In this document: positions 1 to 13,391 of the stretch, one piece after another
How the letters are laid out: each line of letters starts with the position of its first letter
How positions within the stretch are numbered: position 1 is the first letter of the stretch
Assembly: GCF_029027965.1 (NCBI RefSeq)
Contig: NZ_CP119082.1
Location: 910,001-974,000 of the forward strand
Origin: Paracoccus sp. S3-43
Lineage (GTDB): Bacteria > Pseudomonadota > Alphaproteobacteria > Rhodobacterales > Rhodobacteraceae
Reading direction: 5' to 3'
Length of the DNA stretch: 64,000 nucleotides
Notes under the pieces: model-generated
Database searches by the model: none
Seen by the model: only the letters and a program-made list of their open reading frames with translations
What the model was told of the DNA's origin: nothing
Position numbers and translations under genes: made by a program

Positions 1-357
1 GCCTTCCACGTCGGGCAGTCGAGAGATGCCGTGGCGCTGAAGGCACCGATGCAGCGCTGAGCGTGTCAGGTGTGGAATTGATGGCTGCAGGGCATAGAGG
101 CAGTCGTCCAGCGGCAAAAGCGTGTGCAGCCTGAACGCGACGATGGCCGCCTCCTCGGCTTCTGTCAAAACCGTGGAGCGTGGCTCCTTCGGCCCTGTCT
201 TGAGATCATCGACCGTCGCTCGCTTGCGCCACTTCGCCACTGTCTTGGGGTTAATGCCGAGCTCCCGGCTCAGCGTCGCGAGCGAAGCTTGCGATCGTTG
301 TATTGCAGCTCTGACGGCGTGCGTGGTCGTGGCGCTCCCGTGACGAACCTGGCCCAT
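1..357 (-). CDS. IS481-family DDE transposase, N-terminal part
   Basis: N-terminal third of the same transposase encoded at 51586-52545. The visible part carries the helix-turn-helix region that recognises the IS ends; the DDE integrase core would lie beyond the window edge. The start is taken at the ATG at 357 because a GGAGGG Shine-Dalgarno sequence sits about 9 bases upstream; an in-frame ATG at 372 is an alternative but has no ribosome site at the right distance. No damage is visible in this part. Confidence 0.85.
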   Translation of the reverse strand, partial: MGQVRHGSATTTHAVRAAIQRSQASLATLSRELGINPKTVAKWRKRATVDDLKTGPKEPRSTVLTEAEEAAIVAFRLHTLLPLDDCLYALQPSIPHLTRSALHRCLQRHGISRLPDVEG

Positions 358-413
358 AATGCTTCCCTCCATCCCTGAGAAAGGATCGCACCATCAAACC
401 GTGGGATCAAACA
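1..413 (-). mobile_element. IS481-family insertion sequence, left-end part (cut by window edge)
   Basis: The 413 bases are, as far as I can compare by eye, the exact reverse complement of the first 413 bases of the complete element at 51530-52540. The outer end reads TGTTTGATCCC on the minus strand and abuts the palindrome CCTAGG at 414-419, which matches the NCTAGN target known for IS481. The far end and second target copy lie outside the window. Confidence 0.93.
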
Positions 414-419
414 CCTAGG
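414..419. repeat. IS481 target site CCTAGG overlapping the gbcB stop codon
   Basis: CCTAGG fits the NCTAGN target duplication of IS481-type elements. Its CTA (415-417) is the TAG stop of the gene read on the minus strand, so insertion left the upstream protein unchanged. The partner copy is outside the window. Confidence 0.8.
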
Positions 420-1491
420 CCTCGACCTCGACCCGGCCCAGGGGATGGGAACAGCAGGCCAGGATATAGCCGTCGGCGATATCCTCGTCGCTGATGCCGC
501 CGTTGTGGAGCATATGCACATCGCCCGAGATCTTGCGGATCTTGCAGGTGCCGCACAGTCCGAAGGTGCAGCCCGAGGGGATGTTCAGGCCCGACCGCCT
601 GGCGACCGCCAGAACCGTGTCGGTTTCCGCGCAGGGGGTGGTGACGCCGCTGGCCGCGAAGGTGATCTGGGCTTTCGCGCCCTCCTCGGGGGCGACATCG
701 TCGATCACCGGGGCGTCGGCCTCGGTCTTGATGGGGGCGCCGAAGCTTTCCTGGTGGTAATGGTCCATGTCGAAGCCCAGCGACACCAGCATGTCGCGGA
801 CCGACTGCATGAAGGGTTCGGGGCCGCAGCAGAACACCTCGCGGTCAAGATAGTCCGGCGCCATCAGCCCCAGCATGATCTGGTTCAGCCGCCCGCGATA
901 GCCGTGCCAGGCGGTGAAGGGGTCGTTCTCCTCGACCGTGAAGCGCAGCTGCAAGCCGGGCACGCGGTCGGCGAACTGTTCCAGGCGGCGGCGGAAGATG
1001 ATGTCGGACGGGCTGCGGGCGGCATGGACGAAGACGATGTCCGGCATCTCGCCCGAATCCCAGGCCCAGGTGGTCATCGACATCATCGGCGTGACGCCCG
1101 ACCCGGCCGAGATGAACAGATGCTTCTTCGCCGGGTGCCGGTGGCTGGAAAAGATCCCCGACGGGCCGAAGGCCCTGATCCGCATCCCCGGCCGCAGGTG
1201 GTCCAGCATCCAGCGGGTCGCCAGCGACGCGCGCTGCGCCTTGACCGTGACCGAGATCGACAGCGGCCGCGACGGGCTGGAGCTGATCGTATAGGTCCGC
1301 TGCACGTTGCCGGACGGCAGGGGCAGGTCAAGGGTGATGAACTGCCCCGGCAGGTAATCGAACCACGCCCCCGACGGCGCCCGAAAGGTGAAGGTGGCGG
1401 CGTCCGCCGTTTCCGGCACCACCATCGCGCATTCCAGAGGCTCGTCGTCGGACCACGGCTCGGCGGCCCAGTGCAGGCGTGGTTTCGGCAT
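415..1491 (-). CDS. gbcB: Glycine betaine monooxygenase, reductase subunit
   Basis: 358-residue flavin/iron-sulfur reductase that would pass electrons from NAD(P)H to the Rieske oxygenase encoded just upstream. Seen: an FNR-type FAD motif (RTYTISSSPS), a nucleotide-binding GSGVTPMMSM, the CGPEPFMQSV signature, and a C-terminal plant-type [2Fe-2S] ferredoxin domain with Cys spacing CTFGLCGTC and a distal ACC. This domain order is typical of GbcB and related hybrid oxidoreductases. It starts 7 bases after the gbcA stop, so the two form an operon that makes dimethylglycine and formaldehyde from betaine. The IS481 element begins directly after its TAG stop. A carnitine or stachydrine demethylase reductase is the main alternative. 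Confidence 0.82.
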   Translation of the reverse strand: MPKPRLHWAAEPWSDDEPLECAMVVPETADAATFTFRAPSGAWFDYLPGQFITLDLPLPSGNVQRTYTISSSPSRPLSISVTVKAQRASLATRWMLDHLRPGMRIRAFGPSGIFSSHRHPAKKHLFISAGSGVTPMMSMTTWAWDSGEMPDIVFVHAARSPSDIIFRRRLEQFADRVPGLQLRFTVEENDPFTAWHGYRGRLNQIMLGLMAPDYLDREVFCCGPEPFMQSVRDMLVSLGFDMDHYHQESFGAPIKTEADAPVIDDVAPEEGAKAQITFAASGVTTPCAETDTVLAVARRSGLNIPSGCTFGLCGTCKIRKISGDVHMLHNGGISDEDIADGYILACCSHPLGRVEVEA

Positions 1492-1498
1492 CCCGCGC

Positions 1499-2731
1499 CT
1501 ACTCCGCCGCGACGCTGGTCGGGCTCAGGCGGCGGGCCATCAGCCCGCAATACCAGTCGATCAGGTGGATGACGCCCGCTTCCTGGGTCGGCGAATAGGG
1601 GCCGGGCTGATAGGCGGGCGACAGGATCCCGCGCTGATTTTCCTCGACCACCCGGCGGTCCTCGTCATTGGTGGCCAGCCAGACCTCGGTCAGCTTTTGC
1701 AGGTCGTAATCCTGTCCCTCGACCGCGTCCTTATGGACCAGCCATTTGGTCGTGACCTCGGTTTCGGTGGGGCTGATCGGCAGGATGCGGAAGACGATGG
1801 CGTGATCGGGCAGGAAGTGGTTCCAGCTTGACGGGAAGTGATAGAACATCAGGCTGCCCGCGTCGTTCCAGGGGATCGTGCCCATGCGCCGCGCCACGGC
1901 GGCCTTGCCCGACATGGTGAAGCTTTCCTGGTTGTCCATCAGCGGCACCCGCGCCATGCGCCACTGCATGTCGGGCGCGTTGGTAAAGCGCGACGGCAGG
2001 TTCGCGGCATCGCAGCGCGCCCAGTGCGCGAGGATCTCGGGGCTGGCGGAATTCGGGCCTTCCATCACCGTCATCAGCGGATCGTCGGAATAGGTCCGGC
2101 ACAGCGACGGGTGCGAGCCGCTGCAATGATAGCATTCGCGGTTGTTCTCCATCACCAGCTTCCAGTTGCCCTTCTCGACGATGGTCGAGGAGAAGGCGAC
2201 CTTGCTGTCGGCCAGGCCCGAGGGCGCGACATAGCGCATCAGGCTGGCGGCCAGGTCGTTGATCGCGGGCGGGATCCGGGCCAGGCAGATGAACACCATG
2301 CCGCCCAGATCGACGCAATGGACCGGCTTCAGCCCGTATGTGCCGGCGTCGAAGCCCTCGCCCATGTCGCGGGCATACAGCAGCTTGCCGTCCAGGTCAT
2401 AGGTCCACTGGTGATAGGGACAGACCAGCTTGGGGGTGCTGCCGTTGGTCTTGGGGCACAGCCGCTGGCCGCGATGGCGGCAGACGTTGTGGAAGGCGCG
2501 GATCCGGCCGTCGGCACCGCGCAGGACGATCACCGGATAGGCGCCCACGTTCAGCGTCACGAAATTGCCGGTCCTGGGGATCTCGCAGGCTGGGCCCGCG
2601 AACAACCATTCGCGATACCAGATGTGCTCAAGATCGTCCTGGAAGGCCTGTTCCGTGCAATAGAGGCCGCGGGGCAGGGCGAAGCCGGGGATGCGCTCGG
2701 CGATCAGGCTGGCGGTAAAGGTCGTGTTCAT
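1499..2731 (-). CDS. gbcA: Glycine betaine monooxygenase, Rieske oxygenase subunit
   Basis: 410-residue Rieske non-heme iron oxygenase. The N-terminal half has the [2Fe-2S] motif CRHRG...CPYHQWTY; the C-terminal half has the mononuclear iron region (NRECYHCSGSHP, with ligand His residues), a pattern shared by GbcA and stachydrine demethylases. The ATG at 2731 is chosen because the protein from there aligns with the family start and a GGTCCAGAG sequence lies upstream; the frame stays open further up to 2926 but that extension looks non-coding. First gene of gbcAB, transcribed away from nrdHIEF. Substrate is inferred from family and from the linked reductase. Confidence 0.83.
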   Translation of the reverse strand: MNTTFTASLIAERIPGFALPRGLYCTEQAFQDDLEHIWYREWLFAGPACEIPRTGNFVTLNVGAYPVIVLRGADGRIRAFHNVCRHRGQRLCPKTNGSTPKLVCPYHQWTYDLDGKLLYARDMGEGFDAGTYGLKPVHCVDLGGMVFICLARIPPAINDLAASLMRYVAPSGLADSKVAFSSTIVEKGNWKLVMENNRECYHCSGSHPSLCRTYSDDPLMTVMEGPNSASPEILAHWARCDAANLPSRFTNAPDMQWRMARVPLMDNQESFTMSGKAAVARRMGTIPWNDAGSLMFYHFPSSWNHFLPDHAIVFRILPISPTETEVTTKWLVHKDAVEGQDYDLQKLTEVWLATNDEDRRVVEENQRGILSPAYQPGPYSPTQEAGVIHLIDWYCGLMARRLSPTSVAAE

Positions 2732-3129
2732 CTCTGGACCCGTCGAGGTGCTGGCTGCTATGGGGTCCAGATTAGCCCCATTGCGACCGGGACGTGGCAG
2801 ATTTGCGACCCCAAAAAGCGCGATTGAGACATCGCCGCGCCGGCCGCGTTGTTTTGTCGCGGCAAGGACGCGGCAAGGACGCGGCAAGGCTGGCGGATGT
2901 CCGGGATGATGGCAATTCCGCGACACGTCGGTCCCGAATCGGCTGTCAAGATATTAACTAGATGTTGACGCTCATGCTGCATCCATGTCTATATGAAGTA
3001 GTCGTGACGCCCACCGGTTGTAGGGCTTGACCGGCAAGACATCACTGGCGGCGGGCGGGCCTTCGCGGCGCGGCGGGATTCGTTTCCGCCCCGCGGCCCG
3101 CCGCCGTCCACAAAGAAGGAGCAGAGGGC
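2732..3129. promoter_or_regulatory. Divergent promoter region between gbcAB and nrdHIEF
   Basis: About 400 bases without a gene. The left part is GC-rich with short CGCGGCAAGGA repeats near 2868-2886. The centre, 2940-3005, is markedly AT-rich and most likely holds the nrd promoter and two NrdR-like boxes (described separately). A good AGGAG ribosome site precedes nrdH. Confidence 0.6.
2947..2998 (+). promoter_or_regulatory. Candidate tandem NrdR boxes upstream of nrdH
   Basis: CAAGATATTA (2947-2956) and CTATATGAAG (2989-2998) each match 8 of 10 positions of the NrdR core CWATATATWG. Their starts are 42 bases apart, four helical turns, as expected for paired NrdR sites on one DNA face. NrdR is the nucleotide-sensing repressor of ribonucleotide reductase genes. 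Each box alone is weak; position and spacing carry the call. Confidence 0.45.
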
Positions 3130-3351
3130 ATGACCATCACCGTTTATTCCAAGCCGGCCTGCGTGCAATGCACCGCGACCACCCGCGCCCTCGATGCGCG
3201 CGGGCTGTCCTATGACGTGATCGACCTGACCGAGGACGAGGCCGCGATGGAACGGGTAATGGCGCTTGGCTATCGGCAGGCGCCGGTGGTGGTAGCGGGG
3301 GAATCGCATTGGGCGGGCTTTCGCCCCGACATGATCGGCCGCCTGGCCTGA
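3130..3351 (+). CDS. nrdH: NrdH-redoxin
   Basis: 73-residue glutaredoxin-like protein with thioredoxin-like activity, the electron donor for class Ib ribonucleotide reductase. The redox motif is CVQC near residues 11-14 (SKPACVQCTATTRAL), and the C-terminal WAGFRPDM segment is typical of NrdH. Length fits the family. An AGGAG ribosome site lies 8 bases before the ATG. First gene of nrdHIEF; nrdI follows after 7 bases. Confidence 0.93.
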   Translation: MTITVYSKPACVQCTATTRALDARGLSYDVIDLTEDEAAMERVMALGYRQAPVVVAGESHWAGFRPDMIGRLA

Positions 3352-3358
3352 TTCCGCC

Positions 3359-3772
3359 ATGCCTGGGCTGGTCTTCTTTTCCTCGGCCTCGGGCAACACG
3401 GCGCGCTTCGTCGCGCGCCTTGGCCTGCCCGCGCTGCGGATCCCGATCCGGCCCGCCGATCCGATGCCGGTGGTGGACGCGCCCTTCGTGCTGATCTGCC
3501 CCACCTATGCCGACGGGCAGGGGCGCGGCGCGGTCCCGAAGCAGGTGATCCACTTCCTGAACGATCCCCGCCGCCGCGCCCTGCTGCGCGGCGTCATCGG
3601 CGCGGGCAACCGCAATTTCGGCGCCACCTATGCGCTGTCGGCCCGCGTCATCGCGGAAAAATGCAATGTCCCCGTGCTGTGGCGATTCGAACTGGCGGGG
3701 ACCGAGACTGACATTCAAAAGGTCCGCACGGGCCTGCATCAATTCCGGGGGTTGGAATGCTTGACGGTGTGA
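3359..3772 (+). CDS. nrdI: NrdI flavodoxin-like protein, class Ib RNR activator
   Basis: 137 residues. NrdI is a small FMN protein that supplies the oxidant used to assemble the dimanganese-tyrosyl radical cofactor in NrdF. Seen: N-terminal FMN phosphate loop [12 protein letters not shown] and the glycine-rich loop [11 protein letters not shown] typical of NrdI. Its last 16 bases overlap the start of nrdE in another frame, implying translational coupling. Confidence 0.92.
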   Translation: MPGLVFFSSASGNTARFVARLGLPALRIPIRPADPMPVVDAPFVLICPTYADGQGRGAVPKQVIHFLNDPRRRALLRGVIGAGNRNFGATYALSARVIAEKCNVPVLWRFELAGTETDIQKVRTGLHQFRGLECLTV

Positions 3773-5880
3773 AACCGGATCTGGACTATCACGCGCTGAA
3801 CGCGATGCTGAACCTGTATGACGCGGACGGGCGCATCCGGTTCGAGGCCGACCGCATGGCCGCGCGGCAGTATTTCCTGCAACATGTGAACCAGAACACC
3901 GTCTTCTTCCACAATCTGGACGAAAAGCTGCGCTATCTGGTGGACGAGGGCTATTACGAGCCCGAGGTGCTGGACCAGTATTCCAAGAATTTCCAGCGCG
4001 CCATCTGGGACGCCGCCTATGCGCGCAAGTTCCGCTTTCCGACCTTCCTGGGCGCGTTCAAGTATTACACCAGCTATACGCTGAAGACCCGCGACGGGCA
4101 GCGTTACCTGGAACGCTACGAGGACCGGGTGGTCATGGTCGCGCTGGCCCTGGCGCGCGGCGACGAGGCGCTGGCGATGCGCTTCATGGAGGAGATGCTG
4201 TCGGGCCGCTTCCAGCCCGCCACGCCGACCTTCCTGAACGCGGGCAAGAAATCGCGCGGAGAGCTGATTTCCTGCTTCCTGCTGCGGATCGAGGACAACA
4301 TGGAGTCCATCGGCCGGTCGATCAACTCGGCCTTGCAACTGTCGAAACGCGGCGGCGGCGTCGCGTTGATGCTGACCAACCTGCGGGAAGCCGGGGCGCC
4401 GATCAAGGGGATCGAGAACCAGTCCTCGGGCGTCATCCCGGTGATGAAGCTGCTGGAGGACAGCTTCAGCTATGCCAATCAGCTTGGCGCGCGGCAGGGG
4501 GCGGGGGCGGTCTATCTGAATGCGCACCACCCCGACATCATGCGTTTCCTGGACACCAAGCGCGAGAACGCCGACGAGAAGATCCGCATCAAGACGCTGA
4601 GCCTCGGCGTGGTGATTCCCGACATAACCTTCGAGCTGGCGAAGAAGAACCAGGACATGTATCTGTTCTCGCCCCATGACGTGCAGAAGGTCTATGGCGT
4701 GCCCTTCGCGGAAATCTCGGTGACCGAGAAATATGCCGAGATGGTGGACGACAAGCGCATCAAGAAGCGCAAGATCAACGCCCGCGAGTTCTTCCAGACC
4801 ATCGCCGAGATCCAGTTCGAATCCGGCTATCCCTATATCATGTTCGAGGACACGGTGAACCGGATGAACCCGGTTCATGGCCGCATCACCATGTCGAACC
4901 TGTGCAGCGAGATCCTGCAAGTGAACGAGGCGTCCGAGTTCAACGAGGATCTGAGCTATTCCCATCTGGGCACTGATATTTCATGCAATCTCGGCTCACT
5001 GAACATCGCGGCGACGATGGACGGCCCCGATTTCGGCGCCACCGTCGAGGCCGCGATCCGGGCGCTGACCGCCGTGTCGGAAATGTCGGCCATCGACGCC
5101 GTCCCCTCGATCCGGCGCGGCAATGACGAGGCGCATGCGGTGGGCCTGGGCCAGATGAACCTGCACGGGTTCCTGGCGCGCGAACGCATCCATTACGGAT
5201 CGCCCGAGGGGGTGGAGTTCACGTCCGTCTATTTCGCCGCCGTGGCCTTCCACGCGATCCGCGCGTCGAACCTGCTGGCGCAGGAGAAGGGCAGCACCTT
5301 CAAGGATTTCGAGAAGTCGACATATGCGGACGGGTCGTTCTTCGACAAATACACGGATCGCGACTGGCTGCCGGTGCTGCCCGAGGTGGCGCGGGTCTTC
5401 GAGACCGTCACCCTGCCCACGCGCGACGACTGGGCGGCGCTGAAAGCCGATGTGATGGAGCACGGCCTCTATAACCGGAACCTTCAGGCGGTGCCGCCGA
5501 CGGGGTCGATCAGCTATATCAACAATTCGACGTCTTCGATCCATCCCATTGTGTCCAAGATCGAAATCCGCAAGGAGGGCAAGATCGGCCGGGTGTATTA
5601 TCCGGCGGCCTTCATGTCGAACGAGAACCTGGAATACTATCGCGACGCCTACGAGATCGGCCCCGAGGCGATCATCGACACCTATGCCGCCGCCACCGAG
5701 CATGTCGATCAGGGCCTGTCGCTGACGCTGTTCTTCCCGGCCGAGGCGACGACGCGGGACATCAACCGCGCGCAGATTTACGCGTGGAAGAAGGGCATCA
5801 AGACGATCTACTATATCCGCCTGCGCCAGACCGCGCTGGAAGGGACCGAGGTTCAGGGCTGCGTGTCCTGCACCCTGTAA
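3757..5880 (+). CDS. nrdE: Class Ib ribonucleoside-diphosphate reductase, alpha subunit
   Basis: 707-residue catalytic subunit that reduces ribonucleoside diphosphates to deoxyribonucleotides. Seen: [11 protein letters not shown] and [16 protein letters not shown] (conserved NrdA/E core), the [10 protein letters not shown] region with the first active-site Cys, and the C-terminal GCVSCTL pair that exchanges electrons with NrdH. The short N-terminus without a full ATP cone and the ~700 residue length fit NrdE rather than NrdA. Starts inside the end of nrdI. Confidence 0.95.
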   Translation: MLDGVKPDLDYHALNAMLNLYDADGRIRFEADRMAARQYFLQHVNQNTVFFHNLDEKLRYLVDEGYYEPEVLDQYSKNFQRAIWDAAYARKFRFPTFLGAFKYYTSYTLKTRDGQRYLERYEDRVVMVALALARGDEALAMRFMEEMLSGRFQPATPTFLNAGKKSRGELISCFLLRIEDNMESIGRSINSALQLSKRGGGVALMLTNLREAGAPIKGIENQSSGVIPVMKLLEDSFSYANQLGARQGAGAVYLNAHHPDIMRFLDTKRENADEKIRIKTLSLGVVIPDITFELAKKNQDMYLFSPHDVQKVYGVPFAEISVTEKYAEMVDDKRIKKRKINAREFFQTIAEIQFESGYPYIMFEDTVNRMNPVHGRITMSNLCSEILQVNEASEFNEDLSYSHLGTDISCNLGSLNIAATMDGPDFGATVEAAIRALTAVSEMSAIDAVPSIRRGNDEAHAVGLGQMNLHGFLARERIHYGSPEGVEFTSVYFAAVAFHAIRASNLLAQEKGSTFKDFEKSTYADGSFFDKYTDRDWLPVLPEVARVFETVTLPTRDDWAALKADVMEHGLYNRNLQAVPPTGSISYINNSTSSIHPIVSKIEIRKEGKIGRVYYPAAFMSNENLEYYRDAYEIGPEAIIDTYAAATEHVDQGLSLTLFFPAEATTRDINRAQIYAWKKGIKTIYYIRLRQTALEGTEVQGCVSCTL

Positions 5881-8513
<2,633 letters not shown>

Positions 8514-8541
8514 GGCGTCTGCCCTTTAATTCATCATCTAG

Positions 8542-9006
<465 letters not shown>

Positions 9007-9083
9007 CCCGGCAGGCGATCCCGCCATGACTTTCGTGCCCGGCGCCAGGACGTCCGGGCCGCAGCTACGCAGAAAGGGAAGAG

Positions 9084-10490
<1,407 letters not shown>

Positions 10491-10514
10491 AAAACCTGGG
10501 ACAGTGATACGGAA

Positions 10515-10540
10515 GGGCGCCCCGCGGGGCGCCTTTCTTC
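10515..10540 (+). terminator. Rho-independent terminator of glnBA
   Basis: GGCGCCCC-GC-GGGGCGCC (10516-10533), a perfect 8-bp stem, followed by TTTCTTC, 25 bases after the glnA stop. It marks the boundary between core genome and the mobile island. Confidence 0.85.
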
Positions 10541-10690
10541 ATGGATCACGGCATCGGCTTTCATCATTCTTTAGTCCCGATGATCGCGTTGTGAGTTGAC
10601 TGGGTCGGCGGCCTCTCCCGCGGCATTCTCCGTCCGAGGGTTGCGCCAGATTGGCTGGTGCCGAGCCTCAAGAATTGGGGGAGAGACCAG

Positions 10691-11894
10691 ATGCAGGATA
10701 GCACGTTCGTGGGACTGGATGTCCACAAGGCAACGATTTCGGTTGCTATTGCGCAAGGGGAGCGTGGAGGCGAGGTTCGCCACTGGAGGAAAGATCCCGC
10801 ACCGGCCTGACCATGTGCGCAAGCTGGTGGAAAAGCTGAGCAGCAGCGGATCGCGGCTTTATTTCTGCTATGAGGCGGGACCCTGTGGCTATGGTCTGCA
10901 CCGCCAGCTTGTCGAACTGGAACAGGACTGCATCGTGGTTGCCCCGTCACTGATCCCGGTGAAAGCAGGAGACCGGGTGAAGACCGATCGTCGTGACGCG
11001 GTGATGCTGGCGAAGCTGCACCGGGCCGGAGAACTGACCTCGGTATGGGTGCCGGATGCGGCCTATGAGGCCATGCGTGACCTTGTCCGGGCGCGTGCCG
11101 CAATGCGGGTGCTGGGCAAGGCGCGGCAGCATCTTCAAGGTTTCCTGCTTCGCCACGGCCGCATCTATCCTGGCAAGAAGGGCTGGACCATTGCCTATCG
11201 GCGCTGGCTGACAACGGTGCATTTCCAACATCCGGCGCAGCAGATCGTGTTTCAGGACTATGTCGATGCCATTGCTGATGCCGAGGCGCGGGTCGAGCGC
11301 CTGACCGGGCAGATTGCGGAACTGCTGCCCGCCTGGAGCCTCGCGCCGGTCGTCGAGGCGGTGCAGGCGATGCGGGGTGTTGCGTTCATTGTCGCGGTGA
11401 CGGTCGTCGCTGATGTTGGCGATTTTCAGCGCTTCGACAATCCGCGGCAGTTGATGGCCTATCTCGGGCTGTCACCCTCCGAACATTCCAGCGGCACCAG
11501 TGCTCGCCAGGGCGGGATTAGCAAGGCCGGCAGTGGGCTGGCACGCCGTGCCTTGATCGAAGGCGCATGGAGCTACCGGATGCAGGCGCGCGTCAGCCGC
11601 AAGCTGCACGATCGGCTCGAAGGCCTGCCCAAATCTGCGCGCGACATCGCCTGGAAAGGACAATTGCGGATGTCCGCGATCCGTCGCAAGTTGAAGGGCA
11701 GCGATGACGGTGATCGGCAGATGGTCCAGATCCTGGCCTGCGTGCCGGAGGACGGCCTTCAGGCTGTCGAGGCCGCTTGCCGCGAAGCGCTCGATCACGG
11801 CGTCCATTCCGCACCGGTCGTCATCAACATCCTCGCCCGCCAGCGCGACCCCGCGCCACCGCCCTTGCTGCTCACACAACCGCGCTGCGCCTGA
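10691..11894 (+). pseudogene. IS110 transposase / IstA chimera, frameshifted
   Basis: From the ATG at 10691 (ribosome site GGGGGAGAG) the frame reads MQDSTFVGLDVHKATIS, the usual IS110 start with the first catalytic Asp (GLDVHK), but stops after 39 codons. The rest (IPHRPDHVRKLVEK... to GQLRM) continues in the +1 frame, open from 10596; one extra A near 10787 explains the shift. After WKGQLRM (near 11670) the IS110 homology ends and an IstA C-terminus follows (DGDRQMVQIL, HGVHSAPVVINILARQRDP). Near 11874-11880 one C appears missing, so IstA's true end ([19 protein letters not shown]) is in another frame. Two shifts plus a fusion mean no active transposase. Confidence 0.8.
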
Positions 11895-11951
11895 CCCATG
11901 AGCCCGTGGCCGACTGCGCGCGCTACGATAACCTCAGGAGGACAAGCCATT

Positions 11952-12680
11952 ATGGAACGCACCCAAATCCTCGACCTGATGGGGACGCTGAAGCTTTACG
12001 GAATGCGCAGCGCCTATGACGAGGTCATGGCCGCCGGCATCAAGCGTCAGCACGAGCTGCCCCGGATCGTCGGCGATCTGCTGCAGTCGGAGATCGCGGA
12101 GAAGCTGGCACGATCCATCCGCTATCAGCTGACCGTCGCCAAACTACCTTTGGCGAAGGACATCGAGGAGTTCGACTTCATCGGCACGCCGATCAACGAG
12201 GGTCTGGTGCGCGACCTCAGCACCGGCAGCTTCGTCGCCGACCAGCGCAATGTCGTGCTGATCGGCGGCACCGGAACCGGCAAGACCCACCTCGCCATTG
12301 CCATAGCACGCGCCCTGATCCGGGGCGGCACCCGCGGACGCTTCTTCAACGTCGTCGACCTTGTGAACCGTCTGGAGACCGAGACACGTAGCGGCAAGCA
12401 GGGTCGCATGGCCGATTACCTGACGCGCCTCGACTTTGTCATCCTGGACGAACTGGGCTATCTGCCCTTCGCCCAATCCGGCGGTCAGCTGCTGTTCCAC
12501 CTCATCAGCCGCCTCTACGAGCGCACTTCGATCATCGTCACCACGAACCTTGCCTTCGGGGAATGGCCGACTGTCTTCGGCGATGCAAAGATGACCACGG
12601 CGCTCCTCGATCGGCTGACCCATCATTGCGAGATCATCGAGACCGGCAACGAGTCCTGGCGCTTCAAGAACCGTGCATGA
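11952..12680 (+). CDS. istB: IS21-family helper ATPase IstB
   Basis: 243 residues, complete. IstB is the AAA+ helper of IS21 transposition that remodels target DNA and activates IstA. Seen: Walker [10 protein letters not shown], Walker [13 protein letters not shown], sensor region [21 protein letters not shown] lies 10 bases before the ATG at 11952. Its partner istA survives only as a fused, frameshifted fragment, so IstB should have no function in cis. The gene itself shows no damage, which suggests that istA was lost recently. Confidence 0.92.
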   Translation: MERTQILDLMGTLKLYGMRSAYDEVMAAGIKRQHELPRIVGDLLQSEIAEKLARSIRYQLTVAKLPLAKDIEEFDFIGTPINEGLVRDLSTGSFVADQRNVVLIGGTGTGKTHLAIAIARALIRGGTRGRFFNVVDLVNRLETETRSGKQGRMADYLTRLDFVILDELGYLPFAQSGGQLLFHLISRLYERTSIIVTTNLAFGEWPTVFGDAKMTTALLDRLTHHCEIIETGNESWRFKNRA

Positions 12681-12751
12681 CCGGGGCCTGACCCGCCTCC
12701 ACCACTGGCCAGTTCCGTCGGCTCAGGCCCCCGCGCAAACTGCACAAGGGG

Positions 12752-12800
12752 GGGCAATTTTGGACGCCGATGAGGGGTCAGTTTTGCGTGCCGATTGACA
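12752..12800 (-). repeat. IS21 right end with tandem terminal repeats
   Basis: Two related units, GGGGCAATTTTGGACGCCGAT and GGGGTCAGTTTTGCGTGCCGAT-type, lie in tandem and end ...GATTGACA at 12800 (TGTCAATC on the other strand), the 5'-TG end typical of IS21. Directly outside, the integrase fragment is interrupted. Confidence 0.78.
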
Positions 12801-13054
12801 GTGAGTCGGACAGGTTCAGAAATTTTAGGCTGCCCAGGTATTGTTTGATCAGCCAGGACACGGTGTCTGGCGCAGCTGTTGAAGCCGGAACCTTCGCCCC
12901 CTGCGTCGCTGCCTCGTAAGCTGCCAGAAACGCCGGGCTGCCATAGGGGCCGGGCAGGTTGCAGCGATAACCGCCACGCTCGAATTTCCAGTAAATCTTG
13001 CTCTTGACGATGTTCTTGCGAACGCCGGGGAATGGGTATGGTCACCATGACCAT
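12801..13054 (-). pseudogene. Phage-type tyrosine integrase, N-terminal fragment
   Basis: Read on the minus strand from ATG 13054, MVMVTIPIP continues after a one-base shift (an extra C near 13026-13030) as GVRKNIVKSKIYWKFERGG... PGPYGSPAFLAAYEAA, the arm-binding N-terminus of a family of alphaproteobacterial integrases. It is cut at 12801 by the IS21 end. The core and catalytic domains are not found beyond the IS. Confidence 0.65.
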
Positions 13055-13148
13055 ACCGTCCGTCCCTTGCGCGCGCGGGCGAATGCGGATCGGTTGATAT
13101 GCTGATGGCAGATTGCTACATCTGGACTCAACGCAGAAAGGTCGATCC

Positions 13149-13388
13149 ATGTCGCAGGCACCTATCAGGGTCAAAATCGGTTGGGACGACGAAGCGAGGG
13201 TCTGGGTCGCCACCAGCGATGACGTGGCGGGCCTTGCGGTCGAGGCCGACAGTCTGGACAAGGTGCATGGCACCGTCATGGCCGTGCTTTACGATCTGGT
13301 CGAACTGAACGGCTTCAAGCATGACGGTGACGATATTCCGGTCCACCTGATGACGGAAAAGCTGCTGAAAACCGCGCATCACGCCTGA
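13149..13388 (+). CDS. hicB: HicB-like antitoxin (DUF1902)
   Basis: 79 residues. Antitoxin of a type II HicBA pair; it folds like a degraded RNase H and would bind the HicA toxin. Seen: KIGWDDEARVWVATSDDVAGL, the characteristic HicB/DUF1902 start, and LDKVHGTVMAVLYDLVELNG. Start at 13149 follows AGAAAGG by 7 bases; an ATG at 13113 in frame is less likely. The gene order antitoxin-then-toxin is the reverse of E. coli hicAB but common for DUF1902 pairs. Intact, although the toxin gene is not. Confidence 0.78.
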   Translation: MSQAPIRVKIGWDDEARVWVATSDDVAGLAVEADSLDKVHGTVMAVLYDLVELNGFKHDGDDIPVHLMTEKLLKTAHHA

Positions 13389-13391
13389 TCC

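Larger units (their letters stand above)
10560..12800 (+). mobile_element. Decayed IS110 / IS21 composite remnant
   Basis: An IS110-family transposase body is fused near 11670 to the C-terminal end of an IS21-type istA, followed by an intact istB and the right terminal repeats of IS21. The IS110 3' end and nearly all of istA are missing. The left boundary is uncertain: IS110 non-coding sequence probably fills 10560-10690. The right boundary, ...CCGATTGACA at 12800, is a clear IS21 end. Confidence 0.75.

Noticed and set aside
445..1572. Long plus-strand ORFs opposite gbcB and gbcA
   Set aside because: Low-complexity Arg/Gly/Asp composition with no motif; they are antisense shadows of high-GC genes.
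10780..10800. Programmed frameshifting of the IS110 transposase
   Set aside because: The needed shift is +1, with no known +1 slippery site, and the downstream part is fused to IstA with another shift; simple decay explains all of it.
12144..12626. Minus-strand ORF opposite istB
   Set aside because: Shadow of istB; no motif.
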